Source: Betaproteobacteria bacterium
Lineage (GTDB): Bacteria; Pseudomonadota; Gammaproteobacteria; Burkholderiales; SG8-39
Assembly (NCBI GenBank): GCA_005884455.1
Contig: VBCH01000226.1
Coordinates: 1 to 35,670, forward strand
Direction of reading: 5' to 3'
Length of the DNA: 35,670 nucleotides
The number at the start of each line of letters is the position of its first letter. The stretch's first letter is position 1. The notes below the pieces were generated by a model, which was not told the origin of the DNA, did not search any database, and worked only from the letters and a program-made list of their open reading frames with translations. A program made the position numbers and the translations under genes. Of this stretch, positions 16,553-25,289 are shown one piece after another.

Positions 16553-16575
16553 CGTACTGTGTTAGGGTGACGTAT
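16553..16575 (+). repeat. 23-bp motif, copy 1, at the start of the PlsC-like gene
   Basis: This 23-bp stretch matches 19 of 23 bases with 19791-19813, at the start of the second methyltransferase gene. The shared core is CTGTGTTAG followed one base later by GTG. Both copies face the same way, at the 5' ends of genes from the same proposed pathway. TGTTAG could be a -10 element or the whole could be a regulator site. Confidence 0.5.
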
Positions 16576-17445
16576 CTTCGGCGCGAGCTGAGTCTAGGGA
16601 CGGGATGGACGGCCATGCTCTTGCAGGGATCCGCGGCGCTTGTGATCCGGACCGGGCTGCAAACCGCTTATGCATGCCTGGTCGTTTATTCGGGGCTGCT
16701 CGTCTTCGGCCTGATGTGCCTAATCTGGTCCGGAACGGCGGGGCTGCTCTCCCACCTGCTGTCTCGGGGGCGGGGGAGAGTGCTCGGGCGCTGGGTCACG
16801 AGCTACGGATTTCGCTGTTACCTCCAGGTCCTCGCGCTGACCGGTGTCTTTCGCTTCGACCTGCGCGCGCTGGACTCCTTGCGGGGCGCCGGGCCCTTGA
16901 TCATCGCGCCCAACCATCCCAGCCTTCTGGATGCGGTGATGGTCCTCTCGCGCTTGCCCAATGTGGCCTGCGTGATGAAGGCCGAGCTGATCAACAATCC
17001 GATTTATGGTGCCGCGGCGCGCCTGGCCGGCTACATACGCAACGACGAGTTCATCGGAGGCGTGTCCGAAGCGGTGGAGGACCTCCGGGCCGGTGGCCAG
17101 CTCCTGCTCTTCCCGGAAGGAACCCGCACGACGCGTCGTCCGGTGAATCCTCTGAAGGGAGGAGCGCCTCTCGTCTCGAAGCGCTCCGGCGTTCCCATCC
17201 AGACGGTATTGATCGAGACCACGTCGCCTTTTCTGTCGAAGGGCTGGGCCCTTCATCGTATCCCTCCGGTGCCGGTGTCCTACCGCGTCCGCCTGGGAAG
17301 GCGATTCATGCCCAGGGACAGCTTGAAAGAGACGATCGCGGAACTGGAAGCCTATCTTGCATCCGAGCTCGGCCGCGGAAAGGGCATGGATGCCGCCGGC
17401 GAACCCTTGGCGCAGCCGCAGAACGCCCGGCTCGACGAACGCTGA
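16567..17445 (+). CDS. PlsC-like 1-acyl-glycerol-3-phosphate acyltransferase family protein
   Basis: A 292-residue membrane acyltransferase if read from GTG 16567. The catalytic H-x4-D is in APNHPSLLDAV (His117, Asp122) and the acceptor-phosphate motif is FPEGTRTTR (182-190). One or two N-terminal helices (about 25-65) anchor it. Family members move an acyl chain from ACP or CoA to a lysophospholipid or related acceptor. A PlsC-type gene is standard in aryl-polyene clusters, next to the ACP and ketosynthase, as here. The start is uncertain: GTG 16567 lies within a motif that may be a -10 element, and ATG 16615, sixteen codons in, is the alternative. It is followed 7 bp later by a GT2 gene and is divergent from soxY. 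Confidence 0.87.
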   Translation: MTYLRRELSLGTGWTAMLLQGSAALVIRTGLQTAYACLVVYSGLLVFGLMCLIWSGTAGLLSHLLSRGRGRVLGRWVTSYGFRCYLQVLALTGVFRFDLRALDSLRGAGPLIIAPNHPSLLDAVMVLSRLPNVACVMKAELINNPIYGAAARLAGYIRNDEFIGGVSEAVEDLRAGGQLLLFPEGTRTTRRPVNPLKGGAPLVSKRSGVPIQTVLIETTSPFLSKGWALHRIPPVPVSYRVRLGRRFMPRDSLKETIAELEAYLASELGRGKGMDAAGEPLAQPQNARLDER

Positions 17446-17452
17446 GGACTGG

Positions 17453-18214
17453 ATGAAGGAGGCCTCCCGGAGTCACCTTGTCCTGATTCCAAGCTACAAC
17501 CCCGGCGAACGAGTCTACGAGACGGTCCAAGCGGCACGGCGTTTCTGGAACCCGGTGTGGGTGGTGGTGGACGCCAGCACTGACGGCACGGCCGAAGGAT
17601 TGCGCAAGAGGGCCAGGGCCGATCCGGGTCTGAAGGTGATCGTGTTGCCGAGGAACGGCGGCAAGGGCGCGGCCGTCCTGCACGGCATCGAGCTCGCCCA
17701 GGAAGCCGGTTTCACGCACGTCCTGACGATGGATTCGGACGGCCAGCACCCGGCCGAGATGATCGGTGAGTTCATGGCTGCTTCCGCGGCGGAGCCCTCC
17801 TGCATGGTGCTGGGCGTTCCGGTGTTCGACTCAAGCGCGCCGAACCTGCGCGTCAAGGGACGCCGCGTATCCAACTGGTGGGCCAACCTGGAGACGCTCT
17901 GGACGGGAATCGGCGATTCCTTGTTCGGCTTCCGGGTGTACCCGATCGCGCCCCTGCGCAGGGTGATGCGGACGCAGCTCTGGATGCGGCGCTTCGACTT
18001 CGACCCGGAAGCGGTGGTGCGAATGTGCTGGCTCGGGGTGCGTCCGCTCAACAAACCCGCGCCCGTGCGGTATTTCCACCCCGAGGAAGGCGGCGTATCG
18101 CACTTTGATTACTGGCGCGACAACGCGCTGCTGACGTGGATGCACGTGCGCCTGCTGATCGGCTTCGTGCTGCGGCTGCCGCTGCTCGCGATTCGGCGGC
18201 TGAGAACCCCGTGA
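17453..18214 (+). CDS. Family 2 glycosyltransferase (dolichol-phosphate-mannose-synthase-like)
   Basis: A 253-residue GT-A fold glycosyltransferase without the long membrane domain of processive synthases. Motifs are HLVLIPSYNPGERVYETV at the N-terminus, VVVDASTDGT for the nucleotide, NGGKGAAVLHGIELA, and the metal-binding TMDSDGQHPAEM. The C-terminus has one hydrophobic, probably membrane-associated stretch (LLIGFVLRLPLLAI). It would transfer one sugar, perhaps to a lipid. The ATG at 17453 has GAGGA upstream; the gene is 7 bp after the PlsC-like gene and surely co-transcribed. In aryl-polyene clusters a GT2 domain is often fused to an LpxL-type acyltransferase; here the two activities are separate proteins in separate blocks. 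It converges on the ketosynthase with an 18-bp gap. Confidence 0.87.
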   Translation: MKEASRSHLVLIPSYNPGERVYETVQAARRFWNPVWVVVDASTDGTAEGLRKRARADPGLKVIVLPRNGGKGAAVLHGIELAQEAGFTHVLTMDSDGQHPAEMIGEFMAASAAEPSCMVLGVPVFDSSAPNLRVKGRRVSNWWANLETLWTGIGDSLFGFRVYPIAPLRRVMRTQLWMRRFDFDPEAVVRMCWLGVRPLNKPAPVRYFHPEEGGVSHFDYWRDNALLTWMHVRLLIGFVLRLPLLAIRRLRTP

Positions 18215-18232
18215 TCCGGGCGCGGCGCGGAC

Positions 18233-19483
18233 TCAATGAACCGCGCGGAATGCCAGCACCGTGTTGCTTCCCCCGAATGCGAAGGAATTCGACAGCGCCG
18301 CCCGCAAGCCGCTGCGCAGAGATCCCCCGGTAATGTGGCGCACGCCGGTGCACTCGCTATCCACGTCGTCGAGATACGCGGTCGGCGGCGCGTCCTGTGA
18401 CGCGAGCGACATCACGGTGATGATGGCTTCGATCACCCCGGTTGCGCCCAGCATGTGCGCATGCATCGATTTCGTGGCACTGACGGCGACTTCCGCGGAG
18501 CGCGATCCGAAAACGCCGCGAATGGCGGCAATTTCGATCGGATCGCCTTCGCGCGTCGCGGTGCCATGCGCGTTGACGTAATCGATCTCGTCGGGCGCGA
18601 GGCCCCCGTTCTGAATGGCCATGCGCATGGCGCGCGTCTGTCCCTCGACATTGGGCCGGACGAGATGTTCATGATCGGAGGTGCTGCCACACCCCGCGAA
18701 TTCCGCGTAAATCCTCGCGCCGCGCCGAACCGCGTGGTCCCAGTCCTCGAGGATCATGGCGCCCGCCCCTTCTCCGAGCACCAGGCCCTGCCGATCCGAA
18801 CTGAACGGGCGGCAGGCGCGCACGGCGGACGCCTCGTCGCCTAGGGCGAGGATGCGCATCGCTTCCCAGGCGCGCACCACGCCGTAGGACAGCGGCGCTT
18901 CGGAGCCGCCGACGACCATCAGCGTCGCTTCGCCCGAGCGGATCTTCGGCAAGGCCTCGCCGATCGCGACCGCCGACGAGGCGCAGGCGACCGAATAGGT
19001 GGCGGAGGAAGCTCCCAGGCCGAGCAGGATCGATATGTGGGAGGCAGCCGCGTTGCTCATTCCGAGCACGACCGAGAGCGGCGGCACGCGCTCGCGGCCG
19101 TTGCGCAACATCTCGATATAGCCGCTCTCGAACGTCAGCGTGCCGCCCAGCGCCGTGCCCCAGGAGACGCCCCAGTCGTTGCGCGGCGCTTCCCGGGTCC
19201 GCGGAAGCCCCGCATCGCTCCATGCCGAAAGCGCTGCCGCGGTCCCGAGCTGGCTGTAGCGGTCCATGGTGTAGGCAAGCGATCGGCCCAGCGCCGCGTC
19301 GGCGTCGAAATTCGCGCAACGGACCGCCGGCACGGAAAGCGGCTTGAGCACGTCGTCCTCGCGCGTGTAGAGCCGGATCGCGGATTCGCCGCGCAGCATC
19401 CGGCCGAAGAAGTCAGCAAGGTCCCCGCCAAAAGGGTTGACGAGACCGAGGCCGGTGACGGCGACGCGCCGCGCGCTTGCCAT
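18233..19483 (-). CDS. Beta-ketoacyl-ACP synthase (FabF/aryl-polyene-type ketosynthase)
   Basis: A 416-residue thiolase-fold condensing enzyme of the KAS I/II group. The active-site cysteine is Cys167 in SVACASSAVAIGEA, with His306 in NAHGTATREGD and Lys338/His343 in the KSMHAHMLGATG segment, so it should be a working elongating ketosynthase rather than a chain-length-factor partner that lacks the cysteine. The N-terminal VAVTGLGLVNPFG and the C-terminal SNSFAFGGSN are complete. It would condense malonyl-ACP with an acyl or polyenoyl-ACP. It starts directly after the ACP stop, and no other fatty-acid synthesis gene (fabD, fabG, fabH) is adjacent, which argues for a specialised pathway and not the primary one. 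Confidence 0.92.
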   Translation of the reverse strand: MASARRVAVTGLGLVNPFGGDLADFFGRMLRGESAIRLYTREDDVLKPLSVPAVRCANFDADAALGRSLAYTMDRYSQLGTAAALSAWSDAGLPRTREAPRNDWGVSWGTALGGTLTFESGYIEMLRNGRERVPPLSVVLGMSNAAASHISILLGLGASSATYSVACASSAVAIGEALPKIRSGEATLMVVGGSEAPLSYGVVRAWEAMRILALGDEASAVRACRPFSSDRQGLVLGEGAGAMILEDWDHAVRRGARIYAEFAGCGSTSDHEHLVRPNVEGQTRAMRMAIQNGGLAPDEIDYVNAHGTATREGDPIEIAAIRGVFGSRSAEVAVSATKSMHAHMLGATGVIEAIITVMSLASQDAPPTAYLDDVDSECTGVRHITGGSLRSGLRAALSNSFAFGGSNTVLAFRAVH

Positions 19484-19729
19484 TCAGACGCCGTTTCCGG
19501 CTGTGACCTTGTCCACGATTTCCAGCAGGTCACCGACGGTGCTGGGTCGCGGAATGTCCTGCGGTATCTTGACGCCGAGCCTGTCCTCGAATTCGAAGAG
19601 CAGTTCGAGCAGCAGGAGCGAGTCAACCTTGAGTTCCTCGAGCGAGGCCTCGGGCGTCACTCGGGCGGGATCGATGTTTTCGCGCTTGCGCAGGAATTCA
19701 CTGAGGACAGCCAGGTAGTCTTCTCTCAT
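19484..19729 (-). CDS. Acyl carrier protein of the specialised pathway
   Basis: An 81-residue acidic helical protein with the phosphopantetheine site in LKVDSLLLLEL; the serine is residue 37. The first helix, YLAVLSEFLRKRENID, and the acidic recognition helix, LLLLELLFEFEDRLGV, fit the ACP fold. It differs from housekeeping AcpP, which has the strongly conserved GADSLDTVELV at this site. It would carry the growing chain for the adjoining ketosynthase, whose start abuts its stop. No ribosome site precedes the ATG at 19729. The 82-bp gap to the divergent methyltransferase holds the promoters. Confidence 0.9.
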   Translation of the reverse strand: MREDYLAVLSEFLRKRENIDPARVTPEASLEELKVDSLLLLELLFEFEDRLGVKIPQDIPRPSTVGDLLEIVDKVTAGNGV

Positions 19730-19790
19730 GTATAAATAGTGCCGCCTATTGGTGACTTCACAGCCGGGTCACACTTCCGCAATTCTCGCA

Positions 19791-19813
19791 CGTCCTGTGT
19801 TAGCGTGGCGCAT
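19791..19813 (+). repeat. 23-bp motif, copy 2, at the start of the second methyltransferase gene
   Basis: Partner of the motif at 16553-16575 (19 of 23 bases identical). Here it ends at the first two bases of the methyltransferase ATG, and TGTTAG (19798-19803) is 8 bases before that ATG. If TGTTAG is a -10 element the message would be leaderless. There is no Shine-Dalgarno sequence. Confidence 0.5.
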
Positions 19814-20558
19814 GACTTCGCCGTCCCCGGGCCGCCCCGATTCCGAACTGCTCGGTGCCAACCGGCATTTCTACAACGCGCTGTGGACGGACGCGCGCCT
19901 GATCGAGCCCGAACGCTTCAACACCTGGCCGCTGGTCCGCTCCCTGCTCGCTCCGGCGCAGCGCCGGCTGGAGGTGGCGCCGGGATTGCGCCCGCGCCTT
20001 CCGATCGAGGATACGCAGTTCGTCGATATAAGCGCGGCAGCGCTGGAAAAACTGCGCGTGCGCGGCGGCTCCGGGACGCTGGGCTCCATCACGGCTCTGC
20101 CCTACGGCAATGCGGGTTTCGACCTGATCTGCGCCTTCGATGTGATCGAACACGTCGACGACGACGAGCGCGCCCTCGCGGAGCTCTCGCGCGTGGCGGC
20201 GTCCGGGGCGGCGCTGATCACCTCGGTGCCGCTGCATCCCGCGCAGTGGTCGGGGTTCGACGCTTTCGTCGGCCACCGGCGCCGCTACGAGCCGGCAGAA
20301 CTGATGGACAAGCTCGCGCGACACGGCTTCGCGGTAGAGCGCAGCGCTGCGTTCGGGATGCAGCCGAAATCCTCCCGCCTGGTCGATCTCGGAATGTGGT
20401 TTTTGGTCCACCGGCGCGCGCCGGCGATACGGCTGTACAACCGCGTGATAATGCCGCTGGGCGTGCGTTTTCAGAAACCGCTGGCGCTGGCGCAGGGCCT
20501 GATCGACACCGCGGAGGTCGCGGAAGTCCTCCTGTTGTGCCGGCGCGCAAGCAACTAG
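19812..20558 (+). CDS. SAM-dependent methyltransferase-like protein with altered motif I
   Basis: A 248-residue protein of the class I methyltransferase fold. The usual glycine-rich motif I is degenerate here ([14 protein letters not shown] in place of a D/E-x-G-x-G-x-G loop). The following acidic strand (QFVDIS), [26 protein letters not shown] and the post-motif strand [10 protein letters not shown] are clear. The region [20 protein letters not shown] is common to methyltransferases acting on lipids or polyketides. The ATG at 19812 begins a protein ([15 protein letters not shown]) that is read directly into the fold; an upstream in-frame ATG at 19749 would put the gene across the divergent promoter region. 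Its end overlaps ssb by 4 bp, convergently. Substrate unknown; its place beside ACP and ketosynthase suggests the same pathway. Confidence 0.8.
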   Translation: MTSPSPGRPDSELLGANRHFYNALWTDARLIEPERFNTWPLVRSLLAPAQRRLEVAPGLRPRLPIEDTQFVDISAAALEKLRVRGGSGTLGSITALPYGNAGFDLICAFDVIEHVDDDERALAELSRVAASGAALITSVPLHPAQWSGFDAFVGHRRRYEPAELMDKLARHGFAVERSAAFGMQPKSSRLVDLGMWFLVHRRAPAIRLYNRVIMPLGVRFQKPLALAQGLIDTAEVAEVLLLCRRASN

Positions 20559-21007
20559 AACGGGATGTCGTCTTCCATGTCGTCGAACTTGCCCGCCGAT
20601 TTCTTGACGGCCTTGCCCTCGCCCGCGGCGGCCGGCTCTTTCGCTTCCCGGGCGCCCGCGTCGCCCGCCCCTTGCCGGCTGCCGAGCATCTGCATGCGGT
20701 CGGCGACAATTTCGGTGGTCGTGCGTTCCTTACCCTCCTTGTCCTGCCACTTGCGCGTGCGCAAGGATCCCTCGATGTAGACCTGCGAGCCCTTCTTGAG
20801 GTACTCGCCGGCGATCTCCGCGAGCCGGCTGAAGAACACGACGCGGTGCCATTCGGTCCGTTCCTGCTTTTCTCCGCTCGCCTTGTCCTTCCAGGTATCC
20901 GTGGTGGCGACCGAGATGTTGGTGATCGCCCCGCCCTCCGGGTTGTAACGCGTCTCGGGGTCGCGCCCGAGGTTGCCTACCAGAATCACTTTGTTTACCG
21001 AAGCCAT
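20555..21007 (-). CDS. ssb: Single-stranded DNA-binding protein
   Basis: A 150-residue SSB. The OB fold spans residues 1 to about 110 ([63 protein letters not shown]). A flexible Gly/Ala/Lys-rich linker follows and the acidic tip ends in DDIPF, the peptide that binds partner proteins such as RecQ, PriA and exonuclease I. The tetramer coats single-stranded DNA during replication and repair. It is directly downstream of, and abuts, the MFS gene, and uvrA is divergent beyond that. This ssb-MFS-uvrA order is a familiar betaproteobacterial arrangement. Confidence 0.97.
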   Translation of the reverse strand: MASVNKVILVGNLGRDPETRYNPEGGAITNISVATTDTWKDKASGEKQERTEWHRVVFFSRLAEIAGEYLKKGSQVYIEGSLRTRKWQDKEGKERTTTEIVADRMQMLGSRQGAGDAGAREAKEPAAAGEGKAVKKSAGKFDDMEDDIPF

Positions 21008-22390
21008 TTAGTTTTCCCCCTCGATCAATTTTCTCGCCGTGCTTGCGTCGAACGAATCAGGATACACGGTTAACCGGACGACGCCTCGTTCGGGCGCGAT
21101 CACGGCTTCGCGCACCCCGCGCAGCCGCAAGAGTCCTTCGCGCAGCGCGACCGGATCGGCCCCTGCGCCCACCGGGAAGATCCGCTCCGCGGATTCGCCC
21201 GGAATGCGCATTCGCCATGCCGTTCCCAGCCATAACGCGACAATCGCGATTCCGAATACAAACACCGAGGCTTCGCCGAAATGTCCGGCGAGCCAACCCC
21301 CGGCGGCCCCGCCGGCGAAGAGGCCCAGCGCCTGGGTGGTGTTGTACACCCCGAGCGCGGTTCCGCGCGAGGCCGGCGCCGCGACCCGGGATACGAGCGA
21401 CGGCAGGATCGCCTCGAGGAGGTTGAACGCGACGAAAAAGGCAAGCAGCAGCGCGATCGCCATCGCGAAATTCGTGTAGCACACCGCGAAGCCGAGCTCG
21501 ACGGCGAGCAGCAATGCAATCGCCGCCAGGAAGAGGAATCTCATCCGGCCCCGGCGTTCCGCTTGAATCAAGGGGGGCGCCATAAGAACGAACGACCCGA
21601 CCACGACCGGCAGGTAGACTTTCCAGTGCTCGTCCACGGGCAGCCCGCCGTGGGTGACAAGAGCCGCCGGGATGATGACGAAGATCGCCATCTGCACCAC
21701 GTGCAGCGAGAAAATCCCGAGGTTGAGCCGCAGCTGCTCGGTATCGCTCAAGACTTCGCCGAGCGCGCCAGGCTGGGTGCGCCGCGTCGGGTCGCCGTCG
21801 CGTGGAGGCTCCGCGGGCACGACGGCGAGCGTCACCCAGATCGCCGCAAGCGACAGCGCGCCGGTGAGGTTGAAGATTCCGTCCATCCCAATCCTGCGGT
21901 AGAGCACCGGCGCGGCGACGAGCGACACGGCAAAAGTCAATGCGATCGAGCCGCCTATCATCGCCATCGCCTTGGTGCGGTGCTCCTCGCGCGTGATGTC
22001 GGCTGCGAACGCCGTCACGGGCGCGGCGATCGCGCCGGCTCCCTGGATCGCGCGCCCGAGAATGACTGTATAGACGTCCGCCGCCCACGCGGCGATGAAG
22101 CTCCCCAGCGCGAAAAGCAGCAGCCCGACGACGATCGCCCGCTTCCTTCCGTAGCGGTCCGAGGCCATGCCGTAGGGGATCTGCAGGATTCCTTGCGTCA
22201 GTCCGTAGACCCCCAGCGCAATCCCGACCAGCGTCTGGCTGCCGCCTCCGGGAAGCCCTTGTGCGTGGATTGCGAAAACCGGAAGGATCAGAAACAGGCC
22301 CAGCATGCGCAGGGCGAACAGCGAGGCGAGCGAGAGGCTCGCGCGCAGTTCCAAGGCGGACATCCGGCCTGCCTCTGCCGGGGACGTCAT
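21008..22390 (-). CDS. yajR: YajR-type MFS transporter with C-terminal ferredoxin-like domain
   Basis: A 460-residue major facilitator with twelve predicted helices. Motif A is [11 protein letters not shown] at 74-84 (D78, R82) and the N-terminal helices [15 protein letters not shown] and [20 protein letters not shown] follow the family. After the last helix (about residue 395) an extra domain, [23 protein letters not shown] followed by a short strand and helix, looks like the small ferredoxin-like YAM domain of E. coli YajR, which has nearly the same length. The transported substrate of this group is not established. It stands between ssb and the divergent uvrA, with a 63-bp shared control region. 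Confidence 0.88.
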   Translation of the reverse strand: MTSPAEAGRMSALELRASLSLASLFALRMLGLFLILPVFAIHAQGLPGGGSQTLVGIALGVYGLTQGILQIPYGMASDRYGRKRAIVVGLLLFALGSFIAAWAADVYTVILGRAIQGAGAIAAPVTAFAADITREEHRTKAMAMIGGSIALTFAVSLVAAPVLYRRIGMDGIFNLTGALSLAAIWVTLAVVPAEPPRDGDPTRRTQPGALGEVLSDTEQLRLNLGIFSLHVVQMAIFVIIPAALVTHGGLPVDEHWKVYLPVVVGSFVLMAPPLIQAERRGRMRFLFLAAIALLLAVELGFAVCYTNFAMAIALLLAFFVAFNLLEAILPSLVSRVAAPASRGTALGVYNTTQALGLFAGGAAGGWLAGHFGEASVFVFGIAIVALWLGTAWRMRIPGESAERIFPVGAGADPVALREGLLRLRGVREAVIAPERGVVRLTVYPDSFDASTARKLIEGEN

Positions 22391-22453
22391 GGGAGTAGCG
22401 GGAACACTGCGAAATTTTGTATAGTAGCAGGTTCGACTTTGCCCACCCGCTCA
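22391..22453. promoter_or_regulatory. Divergent yajR/uvrA promoter region
   Basis: A 63-bp A/T-rich gap. On the plus strand TATAGT (22420-22425) is a good -10 for uvrA, 28 bp before its ATG, though no -35 stands out. On the minus strand the same A/T-rich stretch can supply a -10 for yajR. I found no LexA-type box. Confidence 0.45.
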
Positions 22454-25288
22454 ATGGACCAGATCCGCATCCGCGGCGCGCGCACGCACAATCTCAAGAA
22501 CCTGAACGTCGATCTGCCCAGAAACCGGCTGATCGTGATCACGGGGCTATCGGGCTCCGGAAAATCCTCTCTCGCCTTCGATACGCTCTACGCGGAGGGA
22601 CAGCGCCGCTACGTCGAGTCGCTTTCGGCCTACGCGCGCCAGTTCCTTCAGCTGATGGAAAAGCCCGACGTCGATCTGATCGAGGGGCTGTCGCCCGCGA
22701 TCTCGATCGAGCAGAAGGCGGCGAGCCACAACCCGCGTTCGACCGTGGGCACCATCACCGAGATCCACGACTACCTGCGCCTGCTCTACGCGCGCGTCGG
22801 CACGCCCTACTGCCCGCAGCACAAGCTGCCCCTGCAGGCGCAGTCAGTGTCTCAGATGGTGGATCACGCGCTGGCGCTCCCCGAGGACACCAAGCTCATG
22901 ATCCTCGCCCCCATCGTCGCAAGCCGCAAGGGCGAGCAGCACGAGCTGGTCGCGGAGCTGCGCGCGCAGGGGTTCGCGCGCCTGCGCGTCGACGGCAAGG
23001 TCCATGAAATCGACTCCGTCCCCAAGCTCTCCAAGAACATCAAGCACTCGGTGGACGTGGTCGTCGACCGCCTGAAAGTGCGCCCCGACGCGAAACAGCG
23101 GCTGGCGGAATCCTTCGAAACGGCGCTCAAGCACGCCGACGGCCGCGCAGTGGTGCTCGAGCTCGATTCGGGCCGCGAGCACCTCTTCTCGTCGCGCTAC
23201 GCCTGCCCCGTCTGCGACTACTCGCTGCCCGAGCTCGAGCCGCGTCTGTTCTCCTTCAACAACCCCATGGGCGCCTGCCCCGAGTGCGACGGCCTGGGCA
23301 CGATCACGTTCTTCGATCCCAAGCGCGTGGTCGCGCACCCGGGCTTGAGCCTCGCCAGCGGCGCGATAAAGGGCTGGGACCGGCGCAACCAGTTCTATTT
23401 CCAGATGCTCACGAGCCTCGCCGCGCATTTCCGGTTCGACGTCGAGGCGCCGTTCGAGAAACTCCCCGAACCGGTCCAGGCGCTCGTGCTCCACGGCACG
23501 CAGGAAAAGATTCCGTTCTCCTACCTGAGCGAGCGCGGCCGCACGGTGGTGAAGGAGCACGCCTTCGAGGGCATCCTGCCCAGCCTCGAGCGCCGCTACG
23601 AGGAAACCGATTCCCTGGTCGTGCGCGAGGAGCTCGCGAAATACCTGAACACCCGGGCCTGCCCCTCGTGCGGCGGGACGCGGCTCCGCCCGGAGGCGCG
23701 GCACGTCAAGATAGACGAGCGCGCGATTTTCGAGGTGAGCGGCTTCCCCATGAAGCAGGCGCTCGAATTCTTCCGCCGGCTCAGGCTCTCCGGCGGGAAG
23801 CAGGCGATCGCCGAGAAAATCGCCAACGAGATCATCGCGCGGCTCAACTTCCTCAACAACGTCGGCCTCGACTATCTGTCGCTCGACCGCGCCGCGGACA
23901 CGCTTTCGGGCGGCGAGGCGCAGCGCATCCGCCTCGCGAGCCAGATCGGCTCGGGACTCACCGGCGTCATGTACGTGCTCGACGAACCCTCGATCGGCCT
24001 GCACCAACGCGACAACGCCCGCCTCCTCGCCACGCTCAAGCACTTGCGCGACATCGGCAACACCGTCATCGTGGTCGAGCACGACGAAGAAGCGATCAAC
24101 ACGGCCGATCACGTCCTCGACATGGGGCCGGGAGCGGGCGAGCACGGCGGCCAGGTGGTCGCGGAGGGTCCGCCCGAGCAGATCCGCAGGAACCCCGCCT
24201 CCCTCACCGGCCAATATCTCTCCGGTGCGCTCGAGATCGCCGTGCCCAAGAACCGCCGCCGTTTCGACAGGACGCGGGTCTTCAGGCTGAGCGGGGCGCG
24301 CGGGAACAATCTCAAGAATATCGATCTCGCGCTGCCAGTAGGCCTGTTCGTGTGCGTCACCGGCGTCTCCGGCTCGGGCAAATCGACGCTCATCAACGAC
24401 ACGCTGTATCACGCCGTCGCACGCGAGCTCTACGGCTCGGTGCACGAGCCCGCCGCGCACGACTCGATCAAGGGGCTGGAGTTCTTCGACAAGGCGGTGA
24501 GCGTCGACCAGAGCCCGATCGGCCGCACCCCTCGCTCCAACCCCGCCACTTACACGGCGCTGTTCACGCCGATCCGCGAGCTTTTCGCGGGCGTGCCGAT
24601 GGCGCGCGAGCGCGGCTACGGGCCGGGGCGCTTCTCCTTCAACGTGAAAGGCGGGCGCTGCGAAGCCTGCCAGGGCGACGGCGTCATCAAGGTCGAGATG
24701 CATTTCCTTCCAGACATCTACGTGCCGTGCGACACCTGCCACGGCAAGCGCTACAACCGCGAGACGCTCGAAGTGCAGTTCAAGGGAAAGAACGTCCACG
24801 AGGTCCTGCAGATGACGGTGGAATCCGCGCACGAGTTCTTCAACGCGGTCCCCGCAGTGGAGCGCAAGCTCCAGACGCTGCTCGAAGTGGGCCTCGGCTA
24901 TATCCAGCTCGGACAGCCGGCGACCACCCTTTCCGGCGGCGAAGCGCAGCGGGTGAAGCTCTCGCTCGAGCTCTCCAAGCGAGACACCGGACGCACGCTC
25001 TACATCCTGGACGAGCCGACCACGGGCCTGCACTTCAAGGACATCGATCTGCTGCTCTCGGTGCTGCACCGCCTGCGCGACGCGGGCAACACCGTGGTCG
25101 TCATCGAGCACAATCTGGACGTGATCAAGACCGCCGACTGGATCATCGACCTCGGGCCCGAGGGCGGCGACGGCGGTGGGCGCATCCTCGCTCAGGGGAC
25201 GCCCGAGGACGTGGCCGCCTTGGAAGCGAGCTTCACCGGCCGGTACCTGCGCAACGTGCTGGGAAAAAGGGAGAGGCGCGCGGCGTAG
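22454..25288 (+). CDS. uvrA: Excinuclease ABC subunit A
   Basis: A 944-residue damage-recognition ATPase of nucleotide excision repair, which loads UvrB onto damaged DNA. Two ABC modules are complete. The first has Walker [10 protein letters not shown] (31-39) and signature LSGGEAQR (484-491). The second has GVSGSGKST (637-645) and LSGGEAQR (826-833), each followed by a Walker B ending in LDEP. Zinc sites are present as CPVC...CPEC in the first module and CEAC...CDTC in the second. Length matches the family (about 940). The ATG at 22454 starts the conserved [16 protein letters not shown]. It converges on aspA with a single base between the stops. Confidence 0.98.
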   Translation: MDQIRIRGARTHNLKNLNVDLPRNRLIVITGLSGSGKSSLAFDTLYAEGQRRYVESLSAYARQFLQLMEKPDVDLIEGLSPAISIEQKAASHNPRSTVGTITEIHDYLRLLYARVGTPYCPQHKLPLQAQSVSQMVDHALALPEDTKLMILAPIVASRKGEQHELVAELRAQGFARLRVDGKVHEIDSVPKLSKNIKHSVDVVVDRLKVRPDAKQRLAESFETALKHADGRAVVLELDSGREHLFSSRYACPVCDYSLPELEPRLFSFNNPMGACPECDGLGTITFFDPKRVVAHPGLSLASGAIKGWDRRNQFYFQMLTSLAAHFRFDVEAPFEKLPEPVQALVLHGTQEKIPFSYLSERGRTVVKEHAFEGILPSLERRYEETDSLVVREELAKYLNTRACPSCGGTRLRPEARHVKIDERAIFEVSGFPMKQALEFFRRLRLSGGKQAIAEKIANEIIARLNFLNNVGLDYLSLDRAADTLSGGEAQRIRLASQIGSGLTGVMYVLDEPSIGLHQRDNARLLATLKHLRDIGNTVIVVEHDEEAINTADHVLDMGPGAGEHGGQVVAEGPPEQIRRNPASLTGQYLSGALEIAVPKNRRRFDRTRVFRLSGARGNNLKNIDLALPVGLFVCVTGVSGSGKSTLINDTLYHAVARELYGSVHEPAAHDSIKGLEFFDKAVSVDQSPIGRTPRSNPATYTALFTPIRELFAGVPMARERGYGPGRFSFNVKGGRCEACQGDGVIKVEMHFLPDIYVPCDTCHGKRYNRETLEVQFKGKNVHEVLQMTVESAHEFFNAVPAVERKLQTLLEVGLGYIQLGQPATTLSGGEAQRVKLSLELSKRDTGRTLYILDEPTTGLHFKDIDLLLSVLHRLRDAGNTVVVIEHNLDVIKTADWIIDLGPEGGDGGGRILAQGTPEDVAALEASFTGRYLRNVLGKRERRAA

Positions 25289-25289
25289 A

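Noticed and set aside
22407-22430. Possible LexA box before uvrA (CTG...CAG)
   Set aside because: The spacing between CTG and CAG is 18 bases, not the CTGT-N8-ACAG of an SOS box.
21281-22453. An upstream extension of the uvrA frame that would fuse about 390 residues to UvrA
   Set aside because: It runs antisense through yajR, while conserved UvrA sequence begins exactly at ATG 22454.
22844-25111. A 755-codon open frame on the minus strand opposite uvrA
   Set aside because: Shadow of uvrA; low-complexity Ala/Arg/Glu/Asp composition and no recognisable fold.
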